From assembly GCA_024643725.1 (NCBI GenBank), contig JAHEMJ010000001.1, positions 1 to 64,000 on the forward strand: a stretch of 64,000 bases of DNA, given 5' to 3'. The stretch is from Crocinitomicaceae bacterium (GTDB lineage Bacteria > Bacteroidota > Bacteroidia > Flavobacteriales_D > Crocinitomicaceae). Positions 30,272-40,666 of the stretch are shown piece by piece. The notes under the pieces are model-generated. The model ran no database searches, had not been told where the DNA came from, and saw only the letters and a program-made list of their open reading frames with translations. The position numbers and the translations under genes were made by a program. Each line of letters starts with the position of its first letter. Positions within the stretch are counted from its first letter, which is position 1.

Positions 30272-33200
30272 ATGAGATTAATTTACTTCAAGAAACTATC
30301 CGTTCTTACCATTTGCGCTTTCCTTCAATTTGCGATTCACGCTCAGAATTACAAAAAACCAAGCGCCTATGAAATCGGACTATTACCCGAATGGGCACAG
30401 CGCATGTACGGTGATAATCCGAGTGTATATGAGGTGGATGCACTTTACCGCGCCTATTACAATACACATGAGTTTGAAAAATCCTATCACACGCAATACT
30501 ACAAACGTTGGAGAAGAGCTGCGCTTCCCTATTTGAACGAAGCAGGATATATTCAAAAACCAACGGCAGAAGAGCAAATCCGTATAGATCAAGCCTATTT
30601 GAGAAAACAAAAACAACAAAAAACTTCGAATTGGAGTGTCGTTGGACCCATTACAAATTATCAAGAAGGATTAACGCAAGGATCTGGACAAACCAACACG
30701 TACAGTTTCGACCAATGCTTGAATTCCCCGAACGTTTGCTATTGTGGAACCGAACCCGGTGAAGTGTACAAAAGTACTAACGCCGGATTAAACTGGACTT
30801 GTGTTTCGATGTCCATCGATTTTGGAAGTGGTGTGACAGCAGTGGAAATCGATTATAACAATCCAAACATTGTTTTTGCCGGAGGAAATAATGGTGTTTT
30901 TCGTTCAACAAATGGTGCAACGAGTTGGACAAATGTCCTACCCAATACTAGCTTAGGTGTCAACGAATTGTTCATTCACCCAACAAATACGCAATTGGTC
31001 TTCGCTGCAACGGATAAAGGATTGTTCAAAAGTACCGATGGAGGAACCACTTGGACTCAGGTTTTTACTGAAGCATCCTACGACATCAAAGCAAATACGG
31101 CCAATAGTTCGATTTTATATTTAGTGAAACACAACGCGACTAGTTTGAATTGTGAATTTTTGAAATCTTCGGATGGTGGACAAACATGGCTTGTTCAAAC
31201 GAATGGTTGGTACACCTCAAACGATACCGCACGAAACGATGGAGGTGCGCGTATTGCCGTAACTCCTGCGGATCCAAATCGTGTTTATGCCTATTTGATT
31301 GGTGAATCCAAACCAAACGACATTGGATACATTGGTGTCTACCGAAGTGATGACGGCGGAAGTTCATGGACCTTGCCAAATGGTCCGGTTGGTGGACCCT
31401 ACTCGACCACACACATCAATTTGGCCATTGGAACAGATACTTGGCTCTACCATCAAGGATTTTACAACTGCGCCATCATGGCTTCTCCAACTGATCCAAA
31501 CTTAATATTAGTTGGTGGACTGAATGTCTATAAATCAACCGATGGCGGCGCGACGTTTTCCGCGTTATCCGGTTATGTAGGCGGACCCCTGCACATGCAT
31601 GTCGATAATCAAGATTTCCGTGTGAATGGCAACGACGCTTGGATTACAACGGATGGTGGTGTTTATCATTCCTCCGATTTCTTTGCAACTGAACCGGAAT
31701 TTCGCATGTCAGGTGTCCACGGTTCCGATTATTGGGGCTTTGGTTCCGGATGGAACGAAGATGTATTAGTTGGCGGACTTTACCACAATGGAAACCTAGC
31801 ATACCACGAAAATTACGGTCCAGGGAACTTTTTAGAATTAGGCGGAGGCGAAGCAGCAACTGGATACGTGAATCCAGGAAATAATCGCCTGACGTACTTT
31901 TCGGATATCGGCGGAAAACGAATTCCCTTGAATTTAGGTGATCCCATTTCTGGTGCACCATTTGGCAATTCACCAAATGAAAGTTATTACGCAGCAGAGT
32001 CAAGTGAAATGGAATTTCATCCAAACTGTTACAGTATCGCGTACATTGGAAAACAAAATGCCATTTACAAAACAACTGACGCAGGAGCATCCTTTACAAA
32101 CCTGCATAGCTTTGGAACCTTGGTGGATGACCAAGTAAAGTACATCGAAGTATCTTCTTCGAATCCAAATGTCATTTACCTAAATCAACAACCAGCTTCA
32201 GGAAATATAGGGAAACTATGGAAAACAATCGACGGAGGACAAAACTGGACGCAAGTAACGATTCCTGGAGGAAATAGTCGTCGCATGGTGCTTTCCTTAA
32301 ATCCATTAAATGAAAATGAATTATGGATTGCTTACGCCAGTGGTGCGAATGGCAACAAAGTCTTTAAAACAAGCGATGGCGGAGCAACTTGGAGTAATTT
32401 AACGACTTCTATTTTGAACAACGAAAGTGTGCAATCCATTGAGCACATTGCTGGAACGGATGGCGGAATTTACGTAGCAACAAACAAGGCCGTTTACTAC
32501 CGAAACAATACCAATGCATTTGTCTTAGACAACGCCGGACTTCCAACCTTTATTAATGGCAACATCCTTCATGCGTTTTACAGAGATGCAAAGATTCGTT
32601 TGGCATCGTACGGAAAAGGAATTTTCGAAAGTGCCTTGACAGAGATTCCAAGTTTGCCCATTTGCCGCATCACCGTGGACAAACTTTCCCTCGTTGCTGT
32701 TTGCGAAGTGGATTCATTCTATTTCGAGGATCATTCCTTTTTGAATCACACCAATGCAACGTGGCAGTGGACCTTCCCTACTGGATTCCCAAGCAGCTCT
32801 TCGCAACGAAATCCTTCGGTGTTATTTCCAACCGCAGGAGATCATTTAGCCATTCTTCAAATTACGGATGCTGCTGGTCACACCGATGTAGATAGCTTAA
32901 CCGTGAATGTTTCTTTCTTCCAATTGCAGACAGGAATCCATGAAGATTTTCAAACGAATTTCTTACCGAATGGATGGAGCATCAACAACCAAGATGGTGG
33001 CGGAACATGGAGCCTTTCTACTTCGACCGGTGGATTCGGGAATTCAACGCAAGCCGCACTTTTCGATAATTACAACATCGACTCACAACATTCCTTTGAT
33101 GATTTAGTCATGCCATTAGATGCGACTGTTTTGGACATTCAACCCTACTTGCATTTTGATGTGGCTTACGCTCGTTGGGGAAGCGGATATTCAGACTCTT

Positions 33201-33700
33201 TAGCCGTCATGGTTTCGACAGATTGTGGTGTTACCTACCAACAAGTTTATTTAAAAGGAGGAACCACTTTGGCAACTTCGCCGGACAACCAAAGTTTTTT
33301 CATTCCAACAAATGATCAATGGCGGACCGATTCCGTTGATTTAAGCGCCTATTTTGGACAAACCAATTTACAAGTGGCCTTCAGAAACATTGGAGGATGG
33401 GGAAATGCCATCTATATCGACAACGTGAACCTTGGTTCTTTGGCTGGATTAAACACAGCAAAACTTCCGTCAATTTCCATGTATCCAAATCCAATTCAAG
33501 CAGGTACTTGTTTGACCATTCAAGGAGATGGGATTGAAAAAGTGACGTTGGTAAATCAAGAAGGAAAGAAGATCAAGTCCATTTCGTTTGCTTCTGGTTC
33601 GACCTTTGAACTTCCAGAGCAACTGGCCGCTGGAACATATATCATTCAATTGGAGACAAAAAATCAGCTGATCAACAAACCACTAATCATCATTCGTTAA
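30272..33700 (+). CDS. BNR/sortilin-like beta-propeller protein with PKD and T9SS type A sorting domain
   Basis: Repeated 'STDGGTTWTQV' BNR motifs; C-terminal 'ISMYPNPIQAGTCLTIQG...AGTYIIQLETKNQLINKPLIIIR'. Confidence 0.92.
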   Translation: MRLIYFKKLSVLTICAFLQFAIHAQNYKKPSAYEIGLLPEWAQRMYGDNPSVYEVDALYRAYYNTHEFEKSYHTQYYKRWRRAALPYLNEAGYIQKPTAEEQIRIDQAYLRKQKQQKTSNWSVVGPITNYQEGLTQGSGQTNTYSFDQCLNSPNVCYCGTEPGEVYKSTNAGLNWTCVSMSIDFGSGVTAVEIDYNNPNIVFAGGNNGVFRSTNGATSWTNVLPNTSLGVNELFIHPTNTQLVFAATDKGLFKSTDGGTTWTQVFTEASYDIKANTANSSILYLVKHNATSLNCEFLKSSDGGQTWLVQTNGWYTSNDTARNDGGARIAVTPADPNRVYAYLIGESKPNDIGYIGVYRSDDGGSSWTLPNGPVGGPYSTTHINLAIGTDTWLYHQGFYNCAIMASPTDPNLILVGGLNVYKSTDGGATFSALSGYVGGPLHMHVDNQDFRVNGNDAWITTDGGVYHSSDFFATEPEFRMSGVHGSDYWGFGSGWNEDVLVGGLYHNGNLAYHENYGPGNFLELGGGEAATGYVNPGNNRLTYFSDIGGKRIPLNLGDPISGAPFGNSPNESYYAAESSEMEFHPNCYSIAYIGKQNAIYKTTDAGASFTNLHSFGTLVDDQVKYIEVSSSNPNVIYLNQQPASGNIGKLWKTIDGGQNWTQVTIPGGNSRRMVLSLNPLNENELWIAYASGANGNKVFKTSDGGATWSNLTTSILNNESVQSIEHIAGTDGGIYVATNKAVYYRNNTNAFVLDNAGLPTFINGNILHAFYRDAKIRLASYGKGIFESALTEIPSLPICRITVDKLSLVAVCEVDSFYFEDHSFLNHTNATWQWTFPTGFPSSSSQRNPSVLFPTAGDHLAILQITDAAGHTDVDSLTVNVSFFQLQTGIHEDFQTNFLPNGWSINNQDGGGTWSLSTSTGGFGNSTQAALFDNYNIDSQHSFDDLVMPLDATVLDIQPYLHFDVAYARWGSGYSDSLAVMVSTDCGVTYQQVYLKGGTTLATSPDNQSFFIPTNDQWRTDSVDLSAYFGQTNLQVAFRNIGGWGNAIYIDNVNLGSLAGLNTAKLPSISMYPNPIQAGTCLTIQGDGIEKVTLVNQEGKKIKSISFASGSTFELPEQLAAGTYIIQLETKNQLINKPLIIIR

Positions 33701-33753
33701 GTATATTTTTTCTTCTTGGCATAATTTCTGATATTTGCAGTGAAATTTAAGAC

Positions 33754-34395
33754 ATGAAATCAGTATACCTCCTTTTAACCGTTCTTTTCCTACAAGTTGG
33801 AAACGTATTTTCTCAAGATGCAAAAGCTCAAGGGATCCTTGATAAACTATCTTCCAAAATGAAAACGATGAAGTCTTTCTACATCGAATTCAATGCAACC
33901 ATCAAGAATACAGAAAACGGAACCAATGAAAATGCTACCGGAAAAGGTTGGGTAAAAGGAAATAAATTTTACGCTTCTTACGGAGATAACACCATTATCT
34001 CCAATGGATTAAAAACATGGACCATCATCAAAGAAGAACGTTCCGTATACGAATCAGATGCAACGGACGATGAAGATGGTATCAATCCAAAGAAATTAAT
34101 GACCATTTGGGAAACTGGCTTTAAAAACAAATTTGACCGTGAGGACAAATTGAACGGAGAAGCCGTTTACGTCATCGATTTATTCCCAAAAGTTCCTGCA
34201 AAAGCAGAATACCACACCATCGTTTTATACATCTCAAAAACAGACAACGAATTGAAGAAAGCGATTTTGAAAGCGAAAGATGGAACAGTTATGACATACT
34301 CCATGACGAAGTTCACTTCGAATCCAGAAATCGACGATAAAAAATTCGTATTCGATAAAACGAAATTCCCTGGATATCCAGTCATCAAAGACTAA
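33754..34395 (+). CDS. LolA-like outer membrane lipoprotein carrier
   Basis: 'AKAQGILDKLSSKMKTMKSFYIEFNATIKN...' LolA-like, signal peptide. Confidence 0.88.
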   Translation: MKSVYLLLTVLFLQVGNVFSQDAKAQGILDKLSSKMKTMKSFYIEFNATIKNTENGTNENATGKGWVKGNKFYASYGDNTIISNGLKTWTIIKEERSVYESDATDDEDGINPKKLMTIWETGFKNKFDREDKLNGEAVYVIDLFPKVPAKAEYHTIVLYISKTDNELKKAILKAKDGTVMTYSMTKFTSNPEIDDKKFVFDKTKFPGYPVIKD

Positions 34396-34400
34396 GGGAT

Positions 34401-34853
34401 TTATCGCTTCATGGCACGATCCATTTCTCGGCGATCGTCTTTCTCTTTTAAATCATGACGTTTGTCGTGCAGTTTTTTACCAACCGCACACGCAATGTGT
34501 ATTTTTACCCATCCCTTTTCTGAGAGAAATAATTTCAATGGAATGACCGTATTTCCTTTGATTTTTAGAAATTTCTCTATGCGGATAATTTCTTTTCTAT
34601 TCAAGAGAATTTTGCGGTCTGCTCGTGGCTTATGGTTGTAAAAGGAACCATTTTCGTACTCCGTCACGTGCATGTTGCGAATCCACACCTCGTTGTTATA
34701 GAAAATGCAATAGGCTTCCAGAATACTCGCTTTTCCGTTGCGAATGCTTTTAATTTCTGTACCAGAAAGAACCATCCCAGCAGTGAATTCCTCCTCTAGG
34801 TGATACTCAAAACGAGCCCTTTTATTCCGTATGTTCAGTTCTTTCACCGCCAT
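34401..34853 (-). CDS. smpB: SsrA-binding protein SmpB
   Basis: 'LNIRNKRARFEYHLEEEFTAGMVLSGTEIKSIRNGKASI...KKLHDKRHDLKEKDDRREMDR'. Confidence 0.97.
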   Translation of the reverse strand: MAVKELNIRNKRARFEYHLEEEFTAGMVLSGTEIKSIRNGKASILEAYCIFYNNEVWIRNMHVTEYENGSFYNHKPRADRKILLNRKEIIRIEKFLKIKGNTVIPLKLFLSEKGWVKIHIACAVGKKLHDKRHDLKEKDDRREMDRAMKR

Positions 34854-34942
34854 GGTCTAACAAAGTTAATCAATTGTTGGCAGTGGCTTGAAACTTCCTT
34901 GGACTATTTCCAAACTATCTATCCATATTTGAAAAGAATAAG

Positions 34943-34950
34943 TAAATTTG
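34943..34950 (+). promoter_or_regulatory. putative -7 element TAAATTTG of recR
   Basis: Exact TAnnTTTG overlapping the track's TTG start. Confidence 0.5.
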
Positions 34951-34965
34951 AACTCAACTTTTTAC

Positions 34966-35577
34966 GTGCACATTCCTTCTAAATATTTTGAAAAAGCAGT
35001 CGATCAATTGGCGACTCTTCCGGGCGTTGGACGTCGATCAGCACTACGTTTGGCGTTGGATCTATTCAAACGAAGCGAGGTGGAAATCGCAGACTTCACT
35101 AGTGCATTAATCGACTTCAAACAAAAAGTGTTGCATTGCAGCAGTTGTGGCAACATGACGGATGAACCCGTTTGCGCTATTTGTGCCAATCCAAAGCGCG
35201 ACCATGGAACAATCTGCATCGTTGAAGACATTCGCGATGTAATGGCTATTGAATCTACATCGACCTATCAAGGAATTTACCATGTGCTTGGTGGTATCAT
35301 TTCACCGATGGACGGAATTGGTCCGGCGGATTTGAACATTGAATCTTTGTTGCAGAAAATGGAAAAAGAAGAAATCCGCGAAATTATCTTTGCGTTAAGT
35401 CCAACCATGGAAGGCGACACCACCAATTTTTACCTGTACAAGAAACTACAACACTTTGATTGTTTGGTGACTTCGATTTCCCGAGGTATCGCTGTTGGGT
35501 CGGAATTGCAATATGCAGATGAACTCACGCTTGGACGCTCCTTACAACAACGTCAAGTATTCCAAAGCGGACATTAG
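34966..35577 (+). CDS. recR: recombination mediator RecR
   Basis: 'KAVDQLATLPGVGRRSALRLAL', Cys motif 'CSSCGNMTDEPVCAIC', Toprim; GTG (VHIPSKYFEKAV) proposed as start. Confidence 0.93.
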   Translation: MHIPSKYFEKAVDQLATLPGVGRRSALRLALDLFKRSEVEIADFTSALIDFKQKVLHCSSCGNMTDEPVCAICANPKRDHGTICIVEDIRDVMAIESTSTYQGIYHVLGGIISPMDGIGPADLNIESLLQKMEKEEIREIIFALSPTMEGDTTNFYLYKKLQHFDCLVTSISRGIAVGSELQYADELTLGRSLQQRQVFQSGH

Positions 35578-36314
35578 TCCATCTCGTGAAAGAGTTTCGT
35601 TCGATGTTTCAAGTAACGAAACGTTAATCCGAAAATGGCGATCCCACTGCCGAAAACCAACCATCCTTCCAAATAGGAACGGTAAAATGCTGAAAAGGGA
35701 TAAATCTTATTGACAAGAAGTGAGTAAATACATAAAGCGATGGTCATACTAGCGGTCCAACCTGGATATTCGTTCTTGAAAACAATCCTCCATGAAAAAT
35801 CATTACGATTTGATTGATAAAGAAATGGATTCGGAATCAATCGTGGCGTTCTACGGTGCCATCTTTCATATTCCTGACCGAATTTTCTGCGTAGAAATTG
35901 CTCCTCGGCATACATGATAAACATGTAGTAAACAACAAAAACAATGGTCGCTGCAACAATTAACCAAGCAATGCTGAGCAAGGTCGTCCACCCGATCCAA
36001 ATCAAGATATTGGCCAAGTATAAGGGATGTCTAACGATGGAATACATTCCTTCAGTGTTCAGGACTTCAGCCACCTGATGACTACGGTTACGCCCAGAAG
36101 TGTGCATGCTGCGGTGTCCAACCGTCAAGGCCCGGATCAAATGTCCAAAAACGACTAAAAAAAGTGCTGGTTTTTCAACTAAACTGAAGGACAATTGTTC
36201 ATGAGTGTCTATCAACTGAATAGAAAACGCAATAACCGCGAATAGAACAGGCACAAATCCACGGTACTTAAAAAGTTGATTTCCTACACGTTCAAGACTA
36301 GAATTGACTGACAT
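35574..36314 (-). CDS. isoprenylcysteine methyltransferase/phospholipid methyltransferase-like membrane protein
   Basis: 'GMYSIVRHPLYLANILIWIGW', 'EEQFLRRKFGQEYERWHRRTPRLIP'. Confidence 0.85.
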   Translation of the reverse strand: MSVNSSLERVGNQLFKYRGFVPVLFAVIAFSIQLIDTHEQLSFSLVEKPALFLVVFGHLIRALTVGHRSMHTSGRNRSHQVAEVLNTEGMYSIVRHPLYLANILIWIGWTTLLSIAWLIVAATIVFVVYYMFIMYAEEQFLRRKFGQEYERWHRRTPRLIPNPFLYQSNRNDFSWRIVFKNEYPGWTASMTIALCIYSLLVNKIYPFSAFYRSYLEGWLVFGSGIAIFGLTFRYLKHRTKLFHEMD

Positions 36315-36375
36315 TCACGATTTTTTTAGTATATTGCAGAGACTAAACAAAATTAGAATTATTTACCGAAGTCCC

Positions 36376-36759
36376 ATGAAAGAAAAATACGAATTAGAAT
36401 TCCTTCTCAAAACTTCACCGCGTGTCCTTGAAAAATTAATCAACACACCGGATGGATTATCAGAATGGTTCGCGGACGACGTCAACATTAAAGACGATAT
36501 TTATTCCTTCGAATGGGATGGAAATGAAGAGGAAGCTCGATTGTTACAAAACAAACCGAACGCTAAGATTCGTTGGAGATGGTTATCGGACGAAGAAGAT
36601 GGACTCGATGTGTACTTCGAAATTGCGTATATCGTCGATCCAATGACTTCATCTGTCTCTCTACAAATCACCGATTTTGCTTATCCAGCCGATAAAGAAA
36701 GTGCCATCATGTTATGGAACCAACAGGTGACTGATTTAAAACGTGTCCTTGGCTCATAG
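36376..36759 (+). CDS. START-like domain protein
   Basis: 'MKEKYELEFLLKTSPRVLEKLINTPDGLSEWFADDVNIKDDIYSFEWDG'; ATG 36376. Confidence 0.85.
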   Translation: MKEKYELEFLLKTSPRVLEKLINTPDGLSEWFADDVNIKDDIYSFEWDGNEEEARLLQNKPNAKIRWRWLSDEEDGLDVYFEIAYIVDPMTSSVSLQITDFAYPADKESAIMLWNQQVTDLKRVLGS

Positions 36760-36796
36760 TCCACACAATTCTTCTCCTTTTTCTACGTTTATTAGC

Positions 36797-36804
36797 TACC
36801 TTTG
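36797..36804 (+). promoter_or_regulatory. putative -7 element TACCTTTG of the LptF/G gene
   Basis: Exact TAnnTTTG overlapping the track start at 36802. Confidence 0.45.
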
Positions 36805-36819
36805 CCGAAATTTTCAGGA

Positions 36820-38286
36820 TTGAAAAGACTGTACCTATTTAGCATCCGTTCCTTTGCTGGTCCCTTCATTGTGACCTTGGTCATTTCAATGTTCATACTC
36901 ATTCTTCAATTCTTTTGGGTGTACATGGATGACTTCATGGGTAAAGGATTAAGCGTCTGGGTACTTTTCGAATTACTGTTTTATGTTTCCGCTAATTTAA
37001 TTCCTTTAGCACTTCCCCTTGCCATCTTACTTTCCTCATTGATGACCTTTGGGAGTTTTGCAGAAAACAATGAATTAACAGCCCTTAAATCCAGTGGCCT
37101 TTCTCTTTACCGCATCATGCGTCCGCTCATGGTGATTGTCACGATTATTTCCATTGGAACGTTTTACTTTGCCAATTACGTGATTCCTGTCTTCAATTTG
37201 AAATTTCACACCTTACTTTACGACATTCAAAACACTAAGATTTCATCCATTTTGACGCCAGGAGTTTACACGAAGGATTTCGAAGGATTTTCCATTAAAG
37301 TAAATGAATTCAATGATACCGTTTACAAAGGCATTACCATTAACGATTACAGTCATCCATCCGAATTGAAGACCGTTAAGGCAAAAGAGGGACGCATTTA
37401 CAAATCGGCGAATGGACAATTCATGTTTTTCGACTTAAAGGATGGACGGATTCTCGAAGAACTCGACATTCAAAACCCCTTATTTCTTCCGGATGGTAGC
37501 ATTCAAAATCCATCAGGACGTCCATCTCGCGTGTCATACTTCGAACATGGAACGTATAAATTAAGCATTGCGGGATTCAATTTGAATCGGACAGATGAGG
37601 ATTTGTTTACCGACAAATACGAAATGATGAACGTTTTTCAAATTAGCACCACCATGGACTCGCTGGAAAAGAAGAAGCAAGGGATTTATCAAACGTTTGC
37701 GGAAAACAGCGCAAAAGAGTTCGTTTCTTTCAATGATAAAATTCGCTACCAGCAACCCATGACAGATGAATTTAGTCAACCAGAGGTAAAAGCGATTGAT
37801 GTAAATGAGTTAAACGCAGTGGATCGTCTCCAGGCCAAAAATACGGTGATCTCTCGGTTGCGACGCACGAATGAAACCATGGACAATCAACAACAGTTCA
37901 TGGATGTCATGGAAAAAGAATCCGATTTGTATTGGATTCAATTCCACAAGAAATTGGCGTTAACATACACGATTGTCGTGCTGTTCTTTGTCGGAGGTCC
38001 ACTTGGAGCCATCATTCGCAAGGGTGGATTCGGTGCACCAGTGGTCATTGCAGCCTTGACTTTCATGGTGTATTTCATGCTAAACAGCATTGGAGAAAAT
38101 TTAGCCGAAACGAATACCGTTTCACCGTTTGTCGGAATGTGGTTGGCTGGCATCTTCTTTACACCCGTAGCTTGGATTATCACCAGAGCAGCAGCAAATG
38201 ATTCTCAAATATTCTCCAAAGAAATTTGGAATAAGTTTATTCAACGAATGTTCAAGAAAAATGCGCCTACTCGTCCTCAGTCATAA
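36820..38286 (+). CDS. LptF/LptG (YjgP/YjgQ) family permease
   Basis: 'LPLALPLAILLSSLMTFGSFAENNELTALKSSGLSLYRIMRPLMV'; start re-placed to TTG 36820 because 36802 lies in the -7 box. Confidence 0.9.
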   Translation: MKRLYLFSIRSFAGPFIVTLVISMFILILQFFWVYMDDFMGKGLSVWVLFELLFYVSANLIPLALPLAILLSSLMTFGSFAENNELTALKSSGLSLYRIMRPLMVIVTIISIGTFYFANYVIPVFNLKFHTLLYDIQNTKISSILTPGVYTKDFEGFSIKVNEFNDTVYKGITINDYSHPSELKTVKAKEGRIYKSANGQFMFFDLKDGRILEELDIQNPLFLPDGSIQNPSGRPSRVSYFEHGTYKLSIAGFNLNRTDEDLFTDKYEMMNVFQISTTMDSLEKKKQGIYQTFAENSAKEFVSFNDKIRYQQPMTDEFSQPEVKAIDVNELNAVDRLQAKNTVISRLRRTNETMDNQQQFMDVMEKESDLYWIQFHKKLALTYTIVVLFFVGGPLGAIIRKGGFGAPVVIAALTFMVYFMLNSIGENLAETNTVSPFVGMWLAGIFFTPVAWIITRAAANDSQIFSKEIWNKFIQRMFKKNAPTRPQS

Positions 38287-39442
38287 GCCCCCCTACCCGA
38301 TTGTAGATGGCGGATGTCTAGCCATGAGTCGATTCATTGCGGATCTTTGTGCGATTTCACGCATTGAACACATTGATTACTTGACTTTAAGCACGTTCAA
38401 ACATGGATTCGATTCAAAAGCCTTTGAACCCGTTCAGTCGACGAAAATAAACTTTGAAGGAATTTCAGTTGATACACGCATCAAAGCACTTCCTGCTCTG
38501 TTTTGCTTGTTGCGCAAAAAATCGTACCACACGGAGCGATTCCAGCAAGATAATGTGAAGGAGATTCTACAGCAAAAACTGTCGCAGCAGCACTATGACC
38601 TTGTGATTTTCGAAAGTTTATACGCAGCTATTTACACTCCGTTTATCAGAACTTTTTACAAGGGTAAAATCGCGTATCGCTCTCACAACCTGGAATTTCG
38701 CATCTGGGAAGATTTAGCCAAAAATGCGCGAAATCCTTTGAAATCTTGGTATTTGAATCAACTTTCATCCACCTTGAAAAAAGAAGAACAACAGATCTGG
38801 CGTCAAGCGGATATCATTTTTCCCATTTCCCAAGACGACCAACGAGAAATGGAAAAAAGCACAGCAACAAAGATTCGTTATTTGCCTTCCTCCATGGCAA
38901 AAAATGAATGGACGTATATCGATCAAGAAAATAGCCTATGTTTTTTAGGTGCGTTCGACTGGGAACCGAATGTGGAGGCCATCCGTTGGTTTGTGACACA
39001 GATCTTCCCGAAAATATTAATTGAATTCCCAAGTCTTACTTTTCATATTGCGGGTAGAAAAAGTGAACTTATTCAAGCTGAATTGACACATCCCAACATC
39101 CAATTCCACGGATTTGTAGACGATGCTTTAGCATTTATTCGTCAACATGGTATCTTCGTTGGCTCGTTGCAATCTGGTTCTGGAATTAAAATGAAAATCC
39201 TAGAAGCGATGAGCGTTGGAACACCTTGTGTACTGACTAAAAAGGCAGCGGAAGGACTCTCCATTGAACAGCTCATGCCAGTACATGCCAACGCAGCAGC
39301 ATTTACACTTGACTTGATTCAGTTATTGCAGAATCAAGAAGCGCGACAAGTACGAGGCGAGATTGGCAAATCGTTCATTCAAACAAGCTTCTCATCGGAA
39401 TTTGTCCAACAGATCTTCATGGAAGAGATGGAATCCAACTAA
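38261..39442 (+). CDS. glycosyltransferase (GT4-like)
   Basis: 'LLVLSHKPPYPIVDGG', 'GSLQSGSGIKMKILEAMSVGTPCVLT'; ATG 38261 overlaps the upstream gene by 26 nt. Confidence 0.9.
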   Translation: MRLLVLSHKPPYPIVDGGCLAMSRFIADLCAISRIEHIDYLTLSTFKHGFDSKAFEPVQSTKINFEGISVDTRIKALPALFCLLRKKSYHTERFQQDNVKEILQQKLSQQHYDLVIFESLYAAIYTPFIRTFYKGKIAYRSHNLEFRIWEDLAKNARNPLKSWYLNQLSSTLKKEEQQIWRQADIIFPISQDDQREMEKSTATKIRYLPSSMAKNEWTYIDQENSLCFLGAFDWEPNVEAIRWFVTQIFPKILIEFPSLTFHIAGRKSELIQAELTHPNIQFHGFVDDALAFIRQHGIFVGSLQSGSGIKMKILEAMSVGTPCVLTKKAAEGLSIEQLMPVHANAAAFTLDLIQLLQNQEARQVRGEIGKSFIQTSFSSEFVQQIFMEEMESN

Positions 39443-39498
39443 AAGCGTTGTGAGAATCCCCAAATAATGTTTAATATTGTCCTGAAACGGAAGAGCGC

Positions 39499-40665
39499 AT
39501 GCTTATTGTAGAAATCATTATTTGGCTTGGTATTGGATGCATCGTACACAGTTATGTTGTTTATCCATTTCTAACTCAATATTTTGCGCGTTTTAGAGAG
39601 TCAAACGACCTCGTTTTTTCCGAAGAAGAACTTCCATCTGTTAGCATCATCATTCCTGCACACAACGAAGAACAGGTGATCCGACAAAAGCTCGACAGCA
39701 TTCTTGCATCACATTTTCCCTTAGAAAAAATCCAATTATTCATAGGCGCTGACAATTGCAAGGATCGAACGGTTGAAATTGTGTCCTCGTATCAATCACG
39801 TTTTCCGCACATGAAGCTTGTGGAGTTTCAGGAACGTCAAGGGAAAATCAATATTGTCAATCAACTAATTCAAGAAGTCGAAAACGAAGTCATCATCATG
39901 ACAGATGCCAACGTATTATTCGAAGCAAGCACCATTGCACAACTTGTCAAACATTTCAAAAATCCAAAAATAGGATTAGTTGACAGTCGCATGGAACATT
40001 TTGGCGTAAAAGAAACGGGGATTTCCATGGCTGAAAACGGCTACATTTCAAACGAAGTACAAACCAAGTCTGCCGAAGGGAAAATTTGGGGAGCCATGAT
40101 GGGACCATTTGGTGGATGCTTTGCTTTTCGCAAGTCCTGCTTTGAACCCATTCCAACTCACTTTTTGGTCGATGACTTTTACGTGAACATGCTCATTCTT
40201 CAAAAAGGATTTCGCTGTATCAATGAACAGAACGCACGTGTATTCGAAGATGTATCCAATGAATCTTGGATTGAATTCAAGCGAAAAATTCGCATATCCG
40301 CCGGAAACTTTCAAAACTTGAGTCGATTCTGGCCGATGTTATTCCGTTTTGATGGAATCTCTTATGCCTTTTTCTCCCACAAGTTTCTTCGTTGGATCTT
40401 GCCTTTTTTCATGTTGTTCATTCTTGTCGGATCGAGTTTTTTGGTTCGCGAACACATGGCGTATGCTATTTTAAATACCTTGTTTCTGCTTCCGATTGCA
40501 CTTTACATTCCAGATTGGCTCGGGAAGAAAATCGGTGTTCATTTCAAATGGTTGCGCTATATTTTGCACTTCACTTCCATGAACATTGCATTATTCCTTG
40601 GATTTTTTCAATTTCTTGGCGGAATAAAATCGAGTATTTGGGAGCCGACTAAACGGCTGCAATAG
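39499..40665 (+). CDS. glycosyltransferase family 2
   Basis: 'SIIIPAHNEEQVIRQKLDSIL...MTDANVLFE', C-terminal TM helices. Confidence 0.93.
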   Translation: MLIVEIIIWLGIGCIVHSYVVYPFLTQYFARFRESNDLVFSEEELPSVSIIIPAHNEEQVIRQKLDSILASHFPLEKIQLFIGADNCKDRTVEIVSSYQSRFPHMKLVEFQERQGKINIVNQLIQEVENEVIIMTDANVLFEASTIAQLVKHFKNPKIGLVDSRMEHFGVKETGISMAENGYISNEVQTKSAEGKIWGAMMGPFGGCFAFRKSCFEPIPTHFLVDDFYVNMLILQKGFRCINEQNARVFEDVSNESWIEFKRKIRISAGNFQNLSRFWPMLFRFDGISYAFFSHKFLRWILPFFMLFILVGSSFLVREHMAYAILNTLFLLPIALYIPDWLGKKIGVHFKWLRYILHFTSMNIALFLGFFQFLGGIKSSIWEPTKRLQ

Positions 40666-40666
40666 T

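Noticed and set aside
30262-30277. GTACA-N6-TGTAC palindrome just before the BNR protein start
   Set aside because: Short arms, no promoter element convincingly aligned; could be chance.
31644-32090. 148-aa antisense ORF inside the BNR protein gene
   Set aside because: Leu/Arg/His-rich composition typical of antisense readings; sense gene is unambiguous.
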